A DNA stretch of 64,000 nucleotides, from contig CAWEZC010000005.1 of the NCBI GenBank assembly GCA_963813495.1, positions 372,001 to 436,000 on the forward strand. Reading direction: 5' to 3'. The stretch is from JACVRW01 sp963813495 (GTDB lineage: Bacteria > Actinomycetota > Thermoleophilia > Solirubrobacterales > Thermoleophilaceae). The position numbers were made by a program, and so were the translations under genes. Positions within the stretch are counted from its first letter, which is position 1. The number at the start of each line of letters is the position of its first letter. The notes under the pieces were generated by a model. The model was given only the letters and a program-made list of their open reading frames with translations. It did no database searches and was not told where the DNA came from. Of this stretch, positions 42,285 to 50,314 are shown piece by piece.

Positions 42285-43412
42285 TTACCCGCGAAGACCG
42301 TCACTGAATCGGCTCGCGAGCCAGTCGGCCAAACCCCGGGCTCCAATCTCCGCGGCCACGGTCCGCTGTCGCATCGAACCGTTTCGCTCCACCAGAGTGC
42401 GTGCGTGTTCGAGCTGGGCCGACGCGCCGAGCCGGCCCGCGAACGGCTCGAGTCGATCGAGCAGTGCGTGCAGGCAGTCGCGCACAGGGTGTCCCTCCCC
42501 GCTCCGGACGTCGGCGAACCCGCCTTCGACACCGTCGCGACAGGCTGCCCATCGGTTCTCCTCGATACGCCAGGTCGGCACCGGGCGGCCCGCATACTCC
42601 CCGTTGTCGCCGCACTCTGCGAGCCACGCCACCAGCCCTTGGGCCACCGCGGCGATGGCCCCCGCGTCGGCCACCGTCGTCTGCGCGTCGGGCACACGCA
42701 GCTCAAGCGTGCCGTAGCGCAGGTGGGGCCGAAGCTCCCACCACCATGAGCCCTGATCCGGCACGGTTCCGGCCGTTTGGCCCCAGCGGAGTTCGCCCTC
42801 CAGCTCGTCCCAGCCGCTCAGCGCCGGCGGCACTCCCTGCCGCGGCAGCAGCTCGGCGATCTTCGGCCGCACCGAGGCGAGCCCGGTGTCGCGCCCTTGG
42901 TACACGGGTGCGTTTGCCGCTAGGGCCGCCAGGAGCGGGAGCTGCTCGCGCAGCGCGTTGTACACGGCGAGTGTCCGCTGGGCCCCACCCACGGCAACAT
43001 GAACCTGCAGGGCACAGACGAGCTGGCGGCGGGCCAGCCGCCCGTACTCGCCCGCCGTGTGCTCCCAGCGCGATCCGGGATTGAGCGCTCCCTCCGACGC
43101 GCTGAAAGGGTGGACGCCCGCGGCGGCCGGCCGGGCCAAGCCATCTACGCCATCCAGCAGGGCTTGGCGGGCGGCGCGCAATTGATCGACTGCCGCCGGC
43201 ACATCGTCGCAAGGCGAGGTGAGGAGCTCCAGCTGCGAAGCCGGCATCTCGAGCTTGAAGCGACCATCGAACGGCAGGCGCTCGAGCAATTCTGGACCGC
43301 GCGCAAGCAGGTCGAGCGAAACCGGGTCGAGGAGCATGACCTCCTCCTCGAGTCCCACCGTGAAGGGCCTGACCGCGTCGAACATACGCACCAGCTCTGC
43401 GGCAGCCTTCAT
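42285..43412 (-). CDS. YbdK-type carboxylate-amine ligase (glutamate-cysteine ligase family 2)
   Basis: 375 residues. Family landmarks: TVGLEEEVMLLDP (metal-binding Glu cluster), ASQLELLTSPC, GVHPFSASEGALNPGSRW, LVCALQVHVAVGGAQRTLAVYNALREQLPLLAALAANAP, WWWELRPHLRYGTLELRVPDAQTTV and TWRIEENRWAACRDG. These enzymes make an amide bond using ATP; some act as weak glutamate-cysteine ligases. ATG 43412 gives the standard start. It is followed at 10 bp by the iron-containing redox enzyme gene, so the ligase product may be the oxidase substrate (inference). Confidence 0.92.
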   Translation of the reverse strand: MKAAAELVRMFDAVRPFTVGLEEEVMLLDPVSLDLLARGPELLERLPFDGRFKLEMPASQLELLTSPCDDVPAAVDQLRAARQALLDGVDGLARPAAAGVHPFSASEGALNPGSRWEHTAGEYGRLARRQLVCALQVHVAVGGAQRTLAVYNALREQLPLLAALAANAPVYQGRDTGLASVRPKIAELLPRQGVPPALSGWDELEGELRWGQTAGTVPDQGSWWWELRPHLRYGTLELRVPDAQTTVADAGAIAAVAQGLVAWLAECGDNGEYAGRPVPTWRIEENRWAACRDGVEGGFADVRSGEGHPVRDCLHALLDRLEPFAGRLGASAQLEHARTLVERNGSMRQRTVAAEIGARGLADWLASRFSDGLRG

Positions 43413-43761
43413 TGGGGCATTTTTCCCGCTGCCTAGCGCGCCAACCCTCGCCCCGCGGAAGACAACCACCCCGGTCGGGTGACCATGCCTCGTGACCTTC
43501 GAGCGGCGGGGCAGCGGCAACCCGCTGATCCTGTCCGCGGATCCGGTGCAGGTAGACCTGCTTGAGAGCTCGCCACCTGTGCGGACTCGACGCGGACCGG
43601 ACTAGCCGTGCGCTCCTGTGAAGCGGTAGCCGGGGTCCCGCAGCCCACCACGGCAAGCAGAGCCGCTGAACGTCTTAAGTCCCTGGGCGCAAACCCCACC
43701 CCGCGGCGCAGGAAACGTGGCACGCAGGTACGGCGAATCCAGAGGGGTGTCCCCGTACTTC
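43413..43761. other. Intergenic stretch, ~350 bp
   Basis: Presumed promoter region of the ligase/oxidase operon. No gene supported. A short segment near 43637 (CCCGCAGCCCACC...CGGCAA) resembles one near 16593. Confidence 0.45.
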
Positions 43762-44163
43762 CTAGGCGCTGTCGGTGGAGGTGATCTGTGGGTGGAGGTA
43801 GAAGACCTCGGCCGACACGTCGTGCTCGCTGTCGGTGCCGCTGATAAAGGCGCGCACGTTGCGGCCGGTGATCTTCTCGACGGCCTCGACGAACTCGTTC
43901 TCGCTGGCGTGCTGGAAGAAGTTGCGGATGTCCCTGATCCGTTGGTGTTCGCCGAGCTGCGCCATCCGGTGCTCGGCTGGGGTGAGGCTGTCCTCCAGCG
44001 TGCAGACCACGAGATTGGGACTGGCGTAGACCGAGTGGGCCTTGGTTGGTCCTCGGCCGAACTGCTCCTTGTAGAGCCGCACCATCGCGTTCGAAAGCTC
44101 AGCCGTCTGCAGCCCTCGCCGCTCGGCAGCGGTCTGCTCGGGCATCCGCGTGTCCTGACTCAT
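43762..44163 (-). CDS. DUF2294 domain protein
   Basis: 133 residues. TAELSNAMVRLYKEQFGRGPTKAHSVYASPNLVVCTLEDSLTPAEHRMAQLGEHQRIRDIRNFFQHASENEFVEAVEKITGRNVRAFISGTDSEHDVSAEVFYL is the DUF2294 fold with its G-R/K-G-P-T-K-A motif. ATG 44163 is used; the open frame continues upstream into a 15-bp tandem repeat. Function unknown. A second, broken copy is at 46827-47155. Confidence 0.88.
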   Translation of the reverse strand: MSQDTRMPEQTAAERRGLQTAELSNAMVRLYKEQFGRGPTKAHSVYASPNLVVCTLEDSLTPAEHRMAQLGEHQRIRDIRNFFQHASENEFVEAVEKITGRNVRAFISGTDSEHDVSAEVFYLHPQITSTDSA

Positions 44164-44635
44164 CAACTGCGTCGTCTCGAGTCTCTGTGTCTCGAGTCTC
44201 TGTGTTAGTGAGGCGCGCGCGCGAGAGAAAGAGACCGGAGAACCAGGCGAACGCTGTAGACAGACCAGTCTAGCGCCAGGACAGAGGTGTGGCCACGGCG
44301 GTTGAGGTCCCGGGCGGCGGGTACAGAGGCCGAGAAGAGACGTATGTCTCGACACACCAATGGTCGCACCGCTGCTTCGGACCTTCACCGGGACGAGCAA
44401 GCGGGACGGCTGTTAGTGCGGACCGCGGCCGGGACAGCATCGCGGTGGCCAAGCATTCGATCTTCGGATCGAGGTTTGTGGTGTACCCAATCGGGCATCA
44501 GCGACCGGGCCGGGTGGGGGCGCGAAGGCGCAACCGCTCACCTCACAGGACCGCAACAAGGTCGCTGGCGCGGACGCAGCCGAACGCACGGACGCAGCCA
44601 GCGACTCGCGAAACAATCCATTCACAGGAGGACTC
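44164..44635. other. Intergenic stretch with a tandem repeat at 44175-44204
   Basis: Contains two perfect copies of the 15-mer TCTCGAGTCTCTGTG at 44175-44189 and 44190-44204, just upstream of the DUF2294 start on the minus strand. If translation began farther upstream these would encode a repeated LETQR. No gene is supported in the rest of this divergent region. Confidence 0.6.
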
Positions 44636-44968
44636 ATGGCCACCACAGGTGCCACGACCCACGGGCGCGAAGCCCGCAACGTTGCTGTCGGATCCCGTAT
44701 CCGCCGGCTCGCCACAGAGACCAAGGCCGCTTTCAAGACCACCGAGTTTTGGGCGATGGTTGGTCTGATCGTGGCGATCCTGGTCAGCGCCGCGTTGATC
44801 GACGGCGGCGACAACGGAACCGACGAGTTCATCGCCCGCCAAGCCTGGCTCTACGTCGCGATTCTCGGCGGGGCCTACTTCATCTCTCGCGGCCTTGCCA
44901 AGTCGGGAAGCCAGGACCCCTACTGGGACGAGCCCAGCGACCGAAACGGCCACGACGGGCCTCGGTAA
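44636..44968 (+). CDS. Small membrane protein (110 aa)
   Basis: ATG 44636 after a good ACAGGAGGACTC site. Hydrophilic N-terminus (RIRRLATETKAAFKTTEFWAM), then helix VGLIVAILVSAALIDGG, an acidic loop, and a second helix QAWLYVAILGGAYFISRGLA. The C-terminus is polar (QDPYWDEPSDRNGH). Two-helix hairpin with both ends probably inside. No functional family recognised. Confidence 0.75.
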   Translation: MATTGATTHGREARNVAVGSRIRRLATETKAAFKTTEFWAMVGLIVAILVSAALIDGGDNGTDEFIARQAWLYVAILGGAYFISRGLAKSGSQDPYWDEPSDRNGHDGPR

Positions 44969-45090
44969 CACCTCGCCACTCGCCCACCCAATCGGGCGAT
45001 AGGACGACCGCGGCTGGGCAAGAGTCATGTCTGCCCAGCCGCGCGGCGTCGCTCTAAACGAAGCCCGGAATCGATCAACGGAGGCCTGAT

Positions 45091-45302
45091 ATGCCCGACG
45101 TGCATGTAGTCCCAGCCGGCGACCGATGGACGTGTGAAATCGGCGGACGCAAACGCTCCACGCATGACACGCAGGAGGAAGCGATCACCAGGGCCAGCAG
45201 CTAGCGGACGAGCAGAACGCCGAACTCGTCGTCCACGCCCAGGACGGCAGCATCAGGGAGAAGGACTCACACGGCAACGACCCGCGCGACATCCCGGGCT
45301 AA
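45091..45302 (+). pseudogene. DUF2188 protein with one frameshift
   Basis: ATG 45091 after GGAGGCC reads MPDVHVVPAGDRWTCEIGGRKR, then STHDTQEEAITRAS and a TAG at 45202. One base earlier in phase, the family continues: GQQLADEQNAELVVHAQDGSIREKDSHGNDPRDIPG to TAA 45302. Together they make a normal ~70-aa DUF2188 protein (W-x-V/C-E-x-x-G...T-Q-x-E-A-I...E-L-V-V-H-x-x-D-G-x-I). A single-base loss near 45196 breaks it. Confidence 0.8.
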
Positions 45303-45642
45303 GGGCGTCAGAGGGCGGCCGTCAGAGGGCGCAAGACGGCCCAGAGGGATGCAAGACAGAAAGCCCGACACGCTGGCGCGCTGAGCCGCTGTCCCGGCTC
45401 GCGTTTGCAGTGGGCCGACCTCGGTAGGAGCAAGCGCGTGCAATGTCGCTTTTGGGTAAGGGGCCTTTACGTTGGGTGCGCCCGGGATCCGCAGGCGCGT
45501 CACAGAGAAAGTGATGCTCGGGCGGGCCGAGAAGCCGACTGGCCACCTGACGTAGGAGACGACGCACCTTGATTGAGATGGGCCGACCGCACATTCGGCG
45601 GCGGCGCTTCTGCGCCCCGCTGAAAGCTCTGAGGGCGCTGCG
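45303..45642. other. Intergenic stretch, ~340 bp
   Basis: Upstream region of the DMT transporter. The 11-mer GTCAGAGGGCG occurs twice within 25 bp at its left end. No gene or riboswitch-like fold recognised. Confidence 0.45.
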
Positions 45643-46662
45643 GTGACCAGCGTCTCGTTGGCTGTCGGCGTGGGCCTGTTCTGTGCGCTGCTGTCCGCGC
45701 TGGGGACGAATCTCGCCTTCCTGTTCAAGCACAGGGGGGCGGTCGCTGCGCCCGATGTCGACATGCGGCATCCCCTGCGCAGCGCAATCGATCTCTTTCG
45801 GTCCAAGTGGTGGAGCATCGGCTGGGGCATGGCGGCGGTAGCGTTCGCGCTGCACGTGGCCGCGCTCACGCTTGCCCCGATCTCGATCGGCCAGGCGGTG
45901 CTCGCCGGAGGCCTCGTCTTCCTGGCGGTGCTCGCCGAGCGCTTCTTCGGCTTCGAGCTGGGGCGTCGCCAGTGGATCGGGATCGGCCTGGTGGCGGTCT
46001 CGCTCACCTTGCTGACGCTGACTGGCGGGAGCGAAGGAGGAGCCCAGTCGGGCTACTCCCTCGCCGGGATGATCATCTTCGAATCGATCGCTGTCTGCGT
46101 CGGCCTGCTTCTCGTCTTCACCCATCTAATCGAGCGCATCCCGATACAGCGCGGCGTGCTGCTCGGCATTGCCGCCGGACTCGGGTTCGGCATCTCAGAC
46201 GTGGCCATCAAGGCGCTCTCGGGAGACCTCGACAGCGGCCCGGTCGGCCTGCTCAGCCCCTGGAGCGTGGTCATCGTCACGGCGGCGGTGTTCTCGTTCT
46301 TCGCCTCCGCTCGCAGCCTCCAGATCGGCGACGGCGTGGCGGTGATCGCCGTCACCTCGGTCGCGGCGAACCTGTCCACGATTCTCGCCGGGCTGGCGGT
46401 CTTCGGGGATCGGCTCGGCAGCGACGCTCTCGTGATAGGCGTGCGCCTCGCGGCGTTCGCCCTCATCCTCGCAGGGGCAGCGCTGATCCCAGCGCCCGTG
46501 CGCGCCGGCGAAGCGCTCGAGGAGTCAGCCGTGGAGTCCGAGCCCCCATCTGCTAGTGACGACGCCCTGAGCCTGAATACCGAGGCCGAACGAAGCCCCC
46601 AGACCGTCGCCCTTAGCGGTAAGACAGCCGGGGCGGCTGCTACGCCACAGCACACCCCATGA
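45643..46662 (+). CDS. DMT-superfamily (EamA-like) transporter
   Basis: 339 residues with about nine to ten transmembrane helices: VSLAVGVGLFCALLSALGTNLAFLFKHRG, WWSIGWGMAAVAFALHVAALTLAPISIGQAVLAGGLVFLAVLAERFFGFELGRRQWIGIGLVAVSLTLLTLTGG, AGMIIFESIAVCVGLLLVF, VLLGIAAGLGFGISDVAIKAL and later helices to LAAFALILAGAALIPAP. The inverted repeat of five helices with SIGQAVLAGG and the EamA-like end fits the drug/metabolite transporter type. The C-terminal ~55 residues are polar and disordered. Substrate unknown. Start GTG 45643. Confidence 0.85.
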   Translation: MTSVSLAVGVGLFCALLSALGTNLAFLFKHRGAVAAPDVDMRHPLRSAIDLFRSKWWSIGWGMAAVAFALHVAALTLAPISIGQAVLAGGLVFLAVLAERFFGFELGRRQWIGIGLVAVSLTLLTLTGGSEGGAQSGYSLAGMIIFESIAVCVGLLLVFTHLIERIPIQRGVLLGIAAGLGFGISDVAIKALSGDLDSGPVGLLSPWSVVIVTAAVFSFFASARSLQIGDGVAVIAVTSVAANLSTILAGLAVFGDRLGSDALVIGVRLAAFALILAGAALIPAPVRAGEALEESAVESEPPSASDDALSLNTEAERSPQTVALSGKTAGAAATPQHTP

Positions 46663-46826
46663 CGCAGCACCCGCCCTGTCACTACAACGCCTAGGCCCCT
46701 CGAAAAGTCCACACGTCTAGGGGTCCCGGGCCGCTGACCGGGTCAAGGTGGGGGGCGTCCCCGACCGAACTCCTCCCGCAGGGTCGCCCGGCCGAGTCCA
46801 CCTACCACTACGACTCCCCCATCCAG

Positions 46827-47155
46827 TTAGGCGGAAACTCCGGGCTCCGGTTCGAGGACGAAGACCTCGGCGGCGCAATCGGGGTCGACGTGGTTGGCGC
46901 TCATAAAGGCGATCACCTTACGGCCGGTCGCGCCCTCCACCACTGCGACCAGCTCGTCACGCATCGCCTGCTGATAGGCGTGTCGGACCTCGACCACGAG
47001 ATCAACCCTCCCCTCGTCCCACCGGCTGCGCTCGCCCTTCGTGAGGATGTTCCCCAGGATGATCGTCACCAAGTCGCGAGCAATCGTGGTTTCGCCTTTG
47101 TCGGCCCGCGACCGGTGTACTCCCGACGCAGACGCACCGCCTCGTTAGAGATCAC
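46827..47155 (-). pseudogene. DUF2294 protein, frameshifted second copy
   Basis: From GTG 47155 the minus strand reads ISNEAVRLRREYTGRGPTKAK, the DUF2294 start, then falls out of frame near 47088. The other frame continues TIARDLVTIILGNILTKGERSRWDEGRVDLVVEVRHAYQQAMRDELVAVVEGATGRKVIAFMSANHVDPDCAAEVFVLEP to 46827. One single-base change separates two otherwise well-preserved halves, so inactivation is recent or a base-call error. Paralogue of 43762-44163. Confidence 0.75.
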
Positions 47156-47374
47156 CCCGGCCGGGGTCGTGACTAGTAACGCGTCGCACGCTGAGAAGTT
47201 GGAATCTGTCGCGGGGCGAAAACGCTACGGGCGGCACCGGAGCCCCTCGGTCGAACGGCTCCGTCGCGCGGCCGTTCGCCGGCCTCGACCCGCTCGTCAA
47301 GGCGAAGATCGGGCACCTGATCGACCCGGCACCCTGCAGCGCCGTGGCGATTCACCGCGGACAGGCAATCGCGC

Positions 47375-47767
47375 TTAGGTTGCCTCCTCGCACGGACCAC
47401 CCAGCCGCCGGCAATGCGGACAGCGAGGGTTGAACGGGCCGCCCCAGTGTCTCGACCAGCGGTCGACCGTGTTCCCCGGGTCCGGGTCCGGCAGCCCGTC
47501 GAAACGCGGCGGTTGGGCGTTCACCTGCCCCAGCTGCTGCTTCAAGTGCGTCACCGTGCGGCGGTTGCAGGACGCGTGCGAAGCACCCGGGTAACGCTGG
47601 TGGGTCGGATCCGAATCGTCGTGATCGAGGTCCCACGCCTGCCCCGGCTGAATCAGCCCACCGGGGAACGTGCAGTCCGGCCTCGCGCAAACCACCCCAG
47701 CAGCGGCCACCCGCTCCGCCCAAATCGCCCGGATCCGCCGGTGCCTACGTTCATAGCGGCGCTTCAC
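47375..47767 (-). CDS. HNH endonuclease-like protein
   Basis: About 130 residues. RRYERRHRRIRAIWAERVAAAGVVCARPDC, then AWDLDHDDSDPTHQRYPGASHASCNRRT, contains the zinc Cys pairs and the HNH core (DLDHDD...SHASCN), with a second Cys pair near the C-terminus (RCPHCRR). This resembles short HNH proteins often found in phages and islands. GTG 47767 starts it where homologues normally begin; the frame is open to 47863. Probably an island-borne nuclease; no methylase or terminase gene is nearby. Confidence 0.75.
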   Translation of the reverse strand: MKRRYERRHRRIRAIWAERVAAAGVVCARPDCTFPGGLIQPGQAWDLDHDDSDPTHQRYPGASHASCNRRTVTHLKQQLGQVNAQPPRFDGLPDPDPGNTVDRWSRHWGGPFNPRCPHCRRLGGPCEEAT

Positions 47768-47863
47768 CCCTCCGCCCTCAAGTCCGTGGAAAGTTGCAAC
47801 GACTGCATCGGGGGGAAATCTGTGCAGAGCGGGGTCAACGGGTAGGGACCGGCCGGTGGTCAA

Positions 47864-48210
47864 CCGGCCCCCCCCCGTTTCGCTTCACCCGTACCACTGA
47901 TTCGCCGCCATTAGCGCGCGGATCCTCGCCTTCGCCTCCTCGCCGTGGCGGATCGCCGCGCTCGCCTGCTGCTTTGCAGCGAAAGCGGAAGCGGGGTCAG
48001 CGAGCGCCGCCGCTACTGCTCTTCGTCCTGAGCGCAAGCAAGCTCGCATGATCGTCACAGTGCCGCTTACATGAGCGGCCTCGACTGCGGGCGCCGACCC
48101 GGCGGCGAGGGGCGGTTCCCCGACCGCGTAGTTCGTTGGTGCCAGCGCCGCGGTGCTGGCGGGGGAAGATACGCTGCTCCGGTCGCCCGATACGGGCGAA
48201 AGGAGACCCT
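47864..48210. other. Intergenic stretch, ~350 bp
   Basis: No gene supported. It contains the promoter region for the SnoaL-like gene at 48211. Confidence 0.45.
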
Positions 48211-48621
48211 ATGAGCAGCGTCGAGACCGTGCAGCAGATCTACGAGGCATTCGGTCGCGGGGACATCCCCGCGATCCTCGAGCACCTGGCGGACGACGTC
48301 CGGTGGGAGCATCACCCGACCGGCAACACTGCGCAGGATCAGGACGTCCCGTACATGAGGCCCCGCAGCGGTCGGGAGGCGGCGGCCGGGTTCTTCCAGG
48401 ACATCGAGGAAGACTTCGAGATGAACTCCTTCAACCCCCATTCATTCCTCGAGGGGGAGGGCCGCGTCGCGGCGGTGATCGAGTACGACCTAACCGTCAA
48501 GGCCACCGGGAAGCGAGTCCTAGACGAGGAGATTCACCTCTATGAGTTCGGCTCCGACGGCGAGGTAACCGCCTTCCGCCATTTCCTCGATACGGCGAAG
48601 GCCATCGAAGCCCACTCGTGA
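48211..48621 (+). CDS. SnoaL-like / NTF2-family protein
   Basis: 136 residues. SSVETVQQIYEAFGRGDIPAILEHLADDVRWEHHP is the classic SnoaL/NTF2 start (V-x-x-x-Y-x-A-F-x-x-G-D-x-x-x-x-L...D-D-V-x-W). PYMRPRSGREAAAGFFQDIEEDFEMNSFNPHSFLEGEGRVAAVIEYDLTVKATGKRVLDEEIHLYEF completes the cone-shaped fold. ATG 48211 follows AAAGGAGACC. Such proteins are cyclases, isomerases or ligand-binding proteins; substrate unknown. It is the last convincing gene before the right island edge. Confidence 0.9.
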   Translation: MSSVETVQQIYEAFGRGDIPAILEHLADDVRWEHHPTGNTAQDQDVPYMRPRSGREAAAGFFQDIEEDFEMNSFNPHSFLEGEGRVAAVIEYDLTVKATGKRVLDEEIHLYEFGSDGEVTAFRHFLDTAKAIEAHS

Positions 48622-49268
48622 CGCGGCTCCTCGGGATTGGCCTTAGCGCGGTCGCGCGCCTGGGGTCCGCGGCTCCCCTCGTTGCCCATTGTCCTGATCG
48701 ATGGCAGGGGTGCGGGGAAACAAAGTGGTAAGAGCCACGCAGGAACTTTCGAAAGAACGCTCCCCGGCTTGGGGTGGGCTCTAGCCTCGCCGAGACGTCC
48801 CGCCAGGCGCTCAATTCGATTCCGCCCCGCGCTGTCGCTCTCGCGGTCTGAGCGAGCGTCGCGCCTGGTGTCCGGCACGCTTGCGCACCGGACGAGCACC
48901 GGTCGCACAGCGGAAGGCACTCACGACTCTCGCCTTCCCAGGGCGAAGCAGGAGTCTGCGGGCGATCGGTCGGGACTCTCGGAGCTCGTCCCGAGCAAGA
49001 GCCCGCCAGCCTCGGTCACGACGCCTGCCTTCGGCGGGAGCAGGTGTCTCCGCACGCGCGGTCGTGGCCCCCTTGGACACGGGCAGGCGTCTCTATCGCG
49101 CCGTCCGCGCCCTGAGCTCAGGACGCGGTTGTCGGCCCTGGGGAGCGGTGCTCGAGATCAACCGTGGGAGTCATCCTCATGGTCGCCGGTGTTTGTTGGC
49201 CTCGTGATCGGCTTGTTCCTGATGGCTTCCGGTCGGCGGCGTGTCGGCCCGGCCGATCAGAGGGAGGT
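48622..49268. other. Gene-free right end of the island
   Basis: About 0.65 kb (0.78 kb to the tRNA) with no protein-like frame. A GC-rich segment at 49022-49063 resembles 24505-24548. It looks like decayed terminal DNA of the island. Confidence 0.5.
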
Positions 49269-49314
49269 GCGTCACTGTTGGCGACCGAGGGCGCGTCACT
49301 GTTGCGTCCCGGAT
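49269..49314 (+). repeat. Right copy of the 22-bp repeat plus a half copy
   Basis: 49293-49314 is identical to 17941-17962. Just left of it, 49269-49280 repeats the first 12 bases (GCGTCACTGTTG), preceded by GT as in the left copy, giving starts 24 bp apart. Spaced, same-direction copies near a tRNA are what integrase arm sites look like; this is an inference from position. Confidence 0.75.
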
Positions 49315-49405
49315 AGCCCCGTACCGCCCCGCATAGCGACCCTAGGTACTGGCCTAGATGCCTCTGTGCTGGGCTATGCGAAGCAGTGCGTACTGTCCGT
49401 GAGGA

Positions 49406-49479
49406 TCGGGGCGCCCGGATTTGAACCGGGGACCTCCGCCACCCAAAGGCGGCGCGCTACCAAGCTGCGCTACGCCCCG
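49406..49479 (-). tRNA. tRNA-Pro (anticodon TGG)
   Basis: 74-nt cloverleaf on the minus strand: acceptor CGGGGCG/CGCCCCG plus discriminator A, D arm GCGC...GCGC, anticodon stem CCGCC/GGCGG around loop TTTGGGT (anticodon TGG), T arm CCCGG-TTCAAAT-CCGGG. No encoded CCA. Its 3' end faces the island, and its last 14 bases recur at 17891-17904. Confidence 0.97.
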
Positions 49480-49503
49480 CGCGCAGAGAAGTGTAGGGCG
49501 GCC

Positions 49504-50307
49504 TCAGAGGCCGCCGGCCGTCGCCGCCCCGTAGGCGAGCACAACCGAAGCCAGCGCCAGCAGGGCCACGCCGGTCACCGGGACCGCTCGCGCTCCCGAC
49601 GGGCGCGTCTTCTCGTGGATCATCAGGGCCGTCAGGGCCGCCATCCACAGCAGGCTCGCCAGGCCCGCGGCGAACATAACCAGCATCAGCGCCCAGCAGC
49701 AACCCACGCAGAACGTCCCGTGGCGCATGCCGAGCTCGAGGCCGGCCGCCGGCCCGCGGCGGTAGTGGCGGGTGAGGAACTGTGCCGGATGGCGGCACTT
49801 GTCGAGGCACGCATCCTTGAGCGCAGTGAATTGGAAGAGACCCGCCAGCGCGAGCACCGCGCCGCCGATCATCCAGTCGCGCTCGTGCAGCCACGGGCTG
49901 GCCTCGACCGCCGCATGCAGCCCGGCATCCAGCGCGAAGGCCAGCAGCCCGAAAGCGCTCCAGACCATTGCGTAGCCGCCAACGAAGGCCGCCATCGCCC
50001 TCGAACGTGCCGGCGCCCGCGCGCTGGCAGCCGCGTAGAGCCTCACCAGCGGCAGGCTCGACGGGAGCATCATCGCCGCGATCATCACCTGCCAGGCCAG
50101 CAGGAATAGCAGAGTGGACAGTGCCGGCGGTGGTCCGTCCACCAGTAGCGCATCGTGGTGCACCAACGCGGCGGCCCCCACCGCCTGGGCCGCGATCGCG
50201 GCGACCCAGGCGGCGGCTATGCCGGCGACGATCGGCAGGGGGGGTGCCGACGATCGGGACACGCGGGAGCGGAGGGGGTCCGCTCGCTGGGGGGCTGAGA
50301 CCGTCAT
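49504..50307 (-). CDS. DUF2182 predicted metal-binding membrane protein
   Basis: 267 residues with about six to seven transmembrane helices. Family hallmarks: LLFLLAWQVMIAAMMLPSSLPLVRLY, FQFTALKDACLDKCRHP with Cys167, Cys171 and His173, then GLELGMRHGTFCVGCCWALMLVMFAAG with Cys200, Cys203 and Cys204. The Cys/His pattern and Met-rich helix suggest metal (possibly copper) handling, as the family is annotated, but the function is unproved. Last gene of the TetR operon, 7 bp after DUF1326. The tRNA-Pro gene begins 24 bp beyond its stop. Confidence 0.9.
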   Translation of the reverse strand: MTVSAPQRADPLRSRVSRSSAPPLPIVAGIAAAWVAAIAAQAVGAAALVHHDALLVDGPPPALSTLLFLLAWQVMIAAMMLPSSLPLVRLYAAASARAPARSRAMAAFVGGYAMVWSAFGLLAFALDAGLHAAVEASPWLHERDWMIGGAVLALAGLFQFTALKDACLDKCRHPAQFLTRHYRRGPAAGLELGMRHGTFCVGCCWALMLVMFAAGLASLLWMAALTALMIHEKTRPSGARAVPVTGVALLALASVVLAYGAATAGGL

Positions 50308-50314
50308 CAGGCCG

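Noticed and set aside
16593..43660. Short near-identical segments CCCGCAGCCCACC[G/A]CGGCAA at ~16593 and ~43640
   Set aside because: Only ~20 bp with a mismatch and no other shared feature; could be a chance GC-rich match or a common intergenic motif.
48811..49080. 89-codon minus-strand frame in the gene-free right end
   Set aside because: Arg/Ala-rich, no start signals, no family resemblance.
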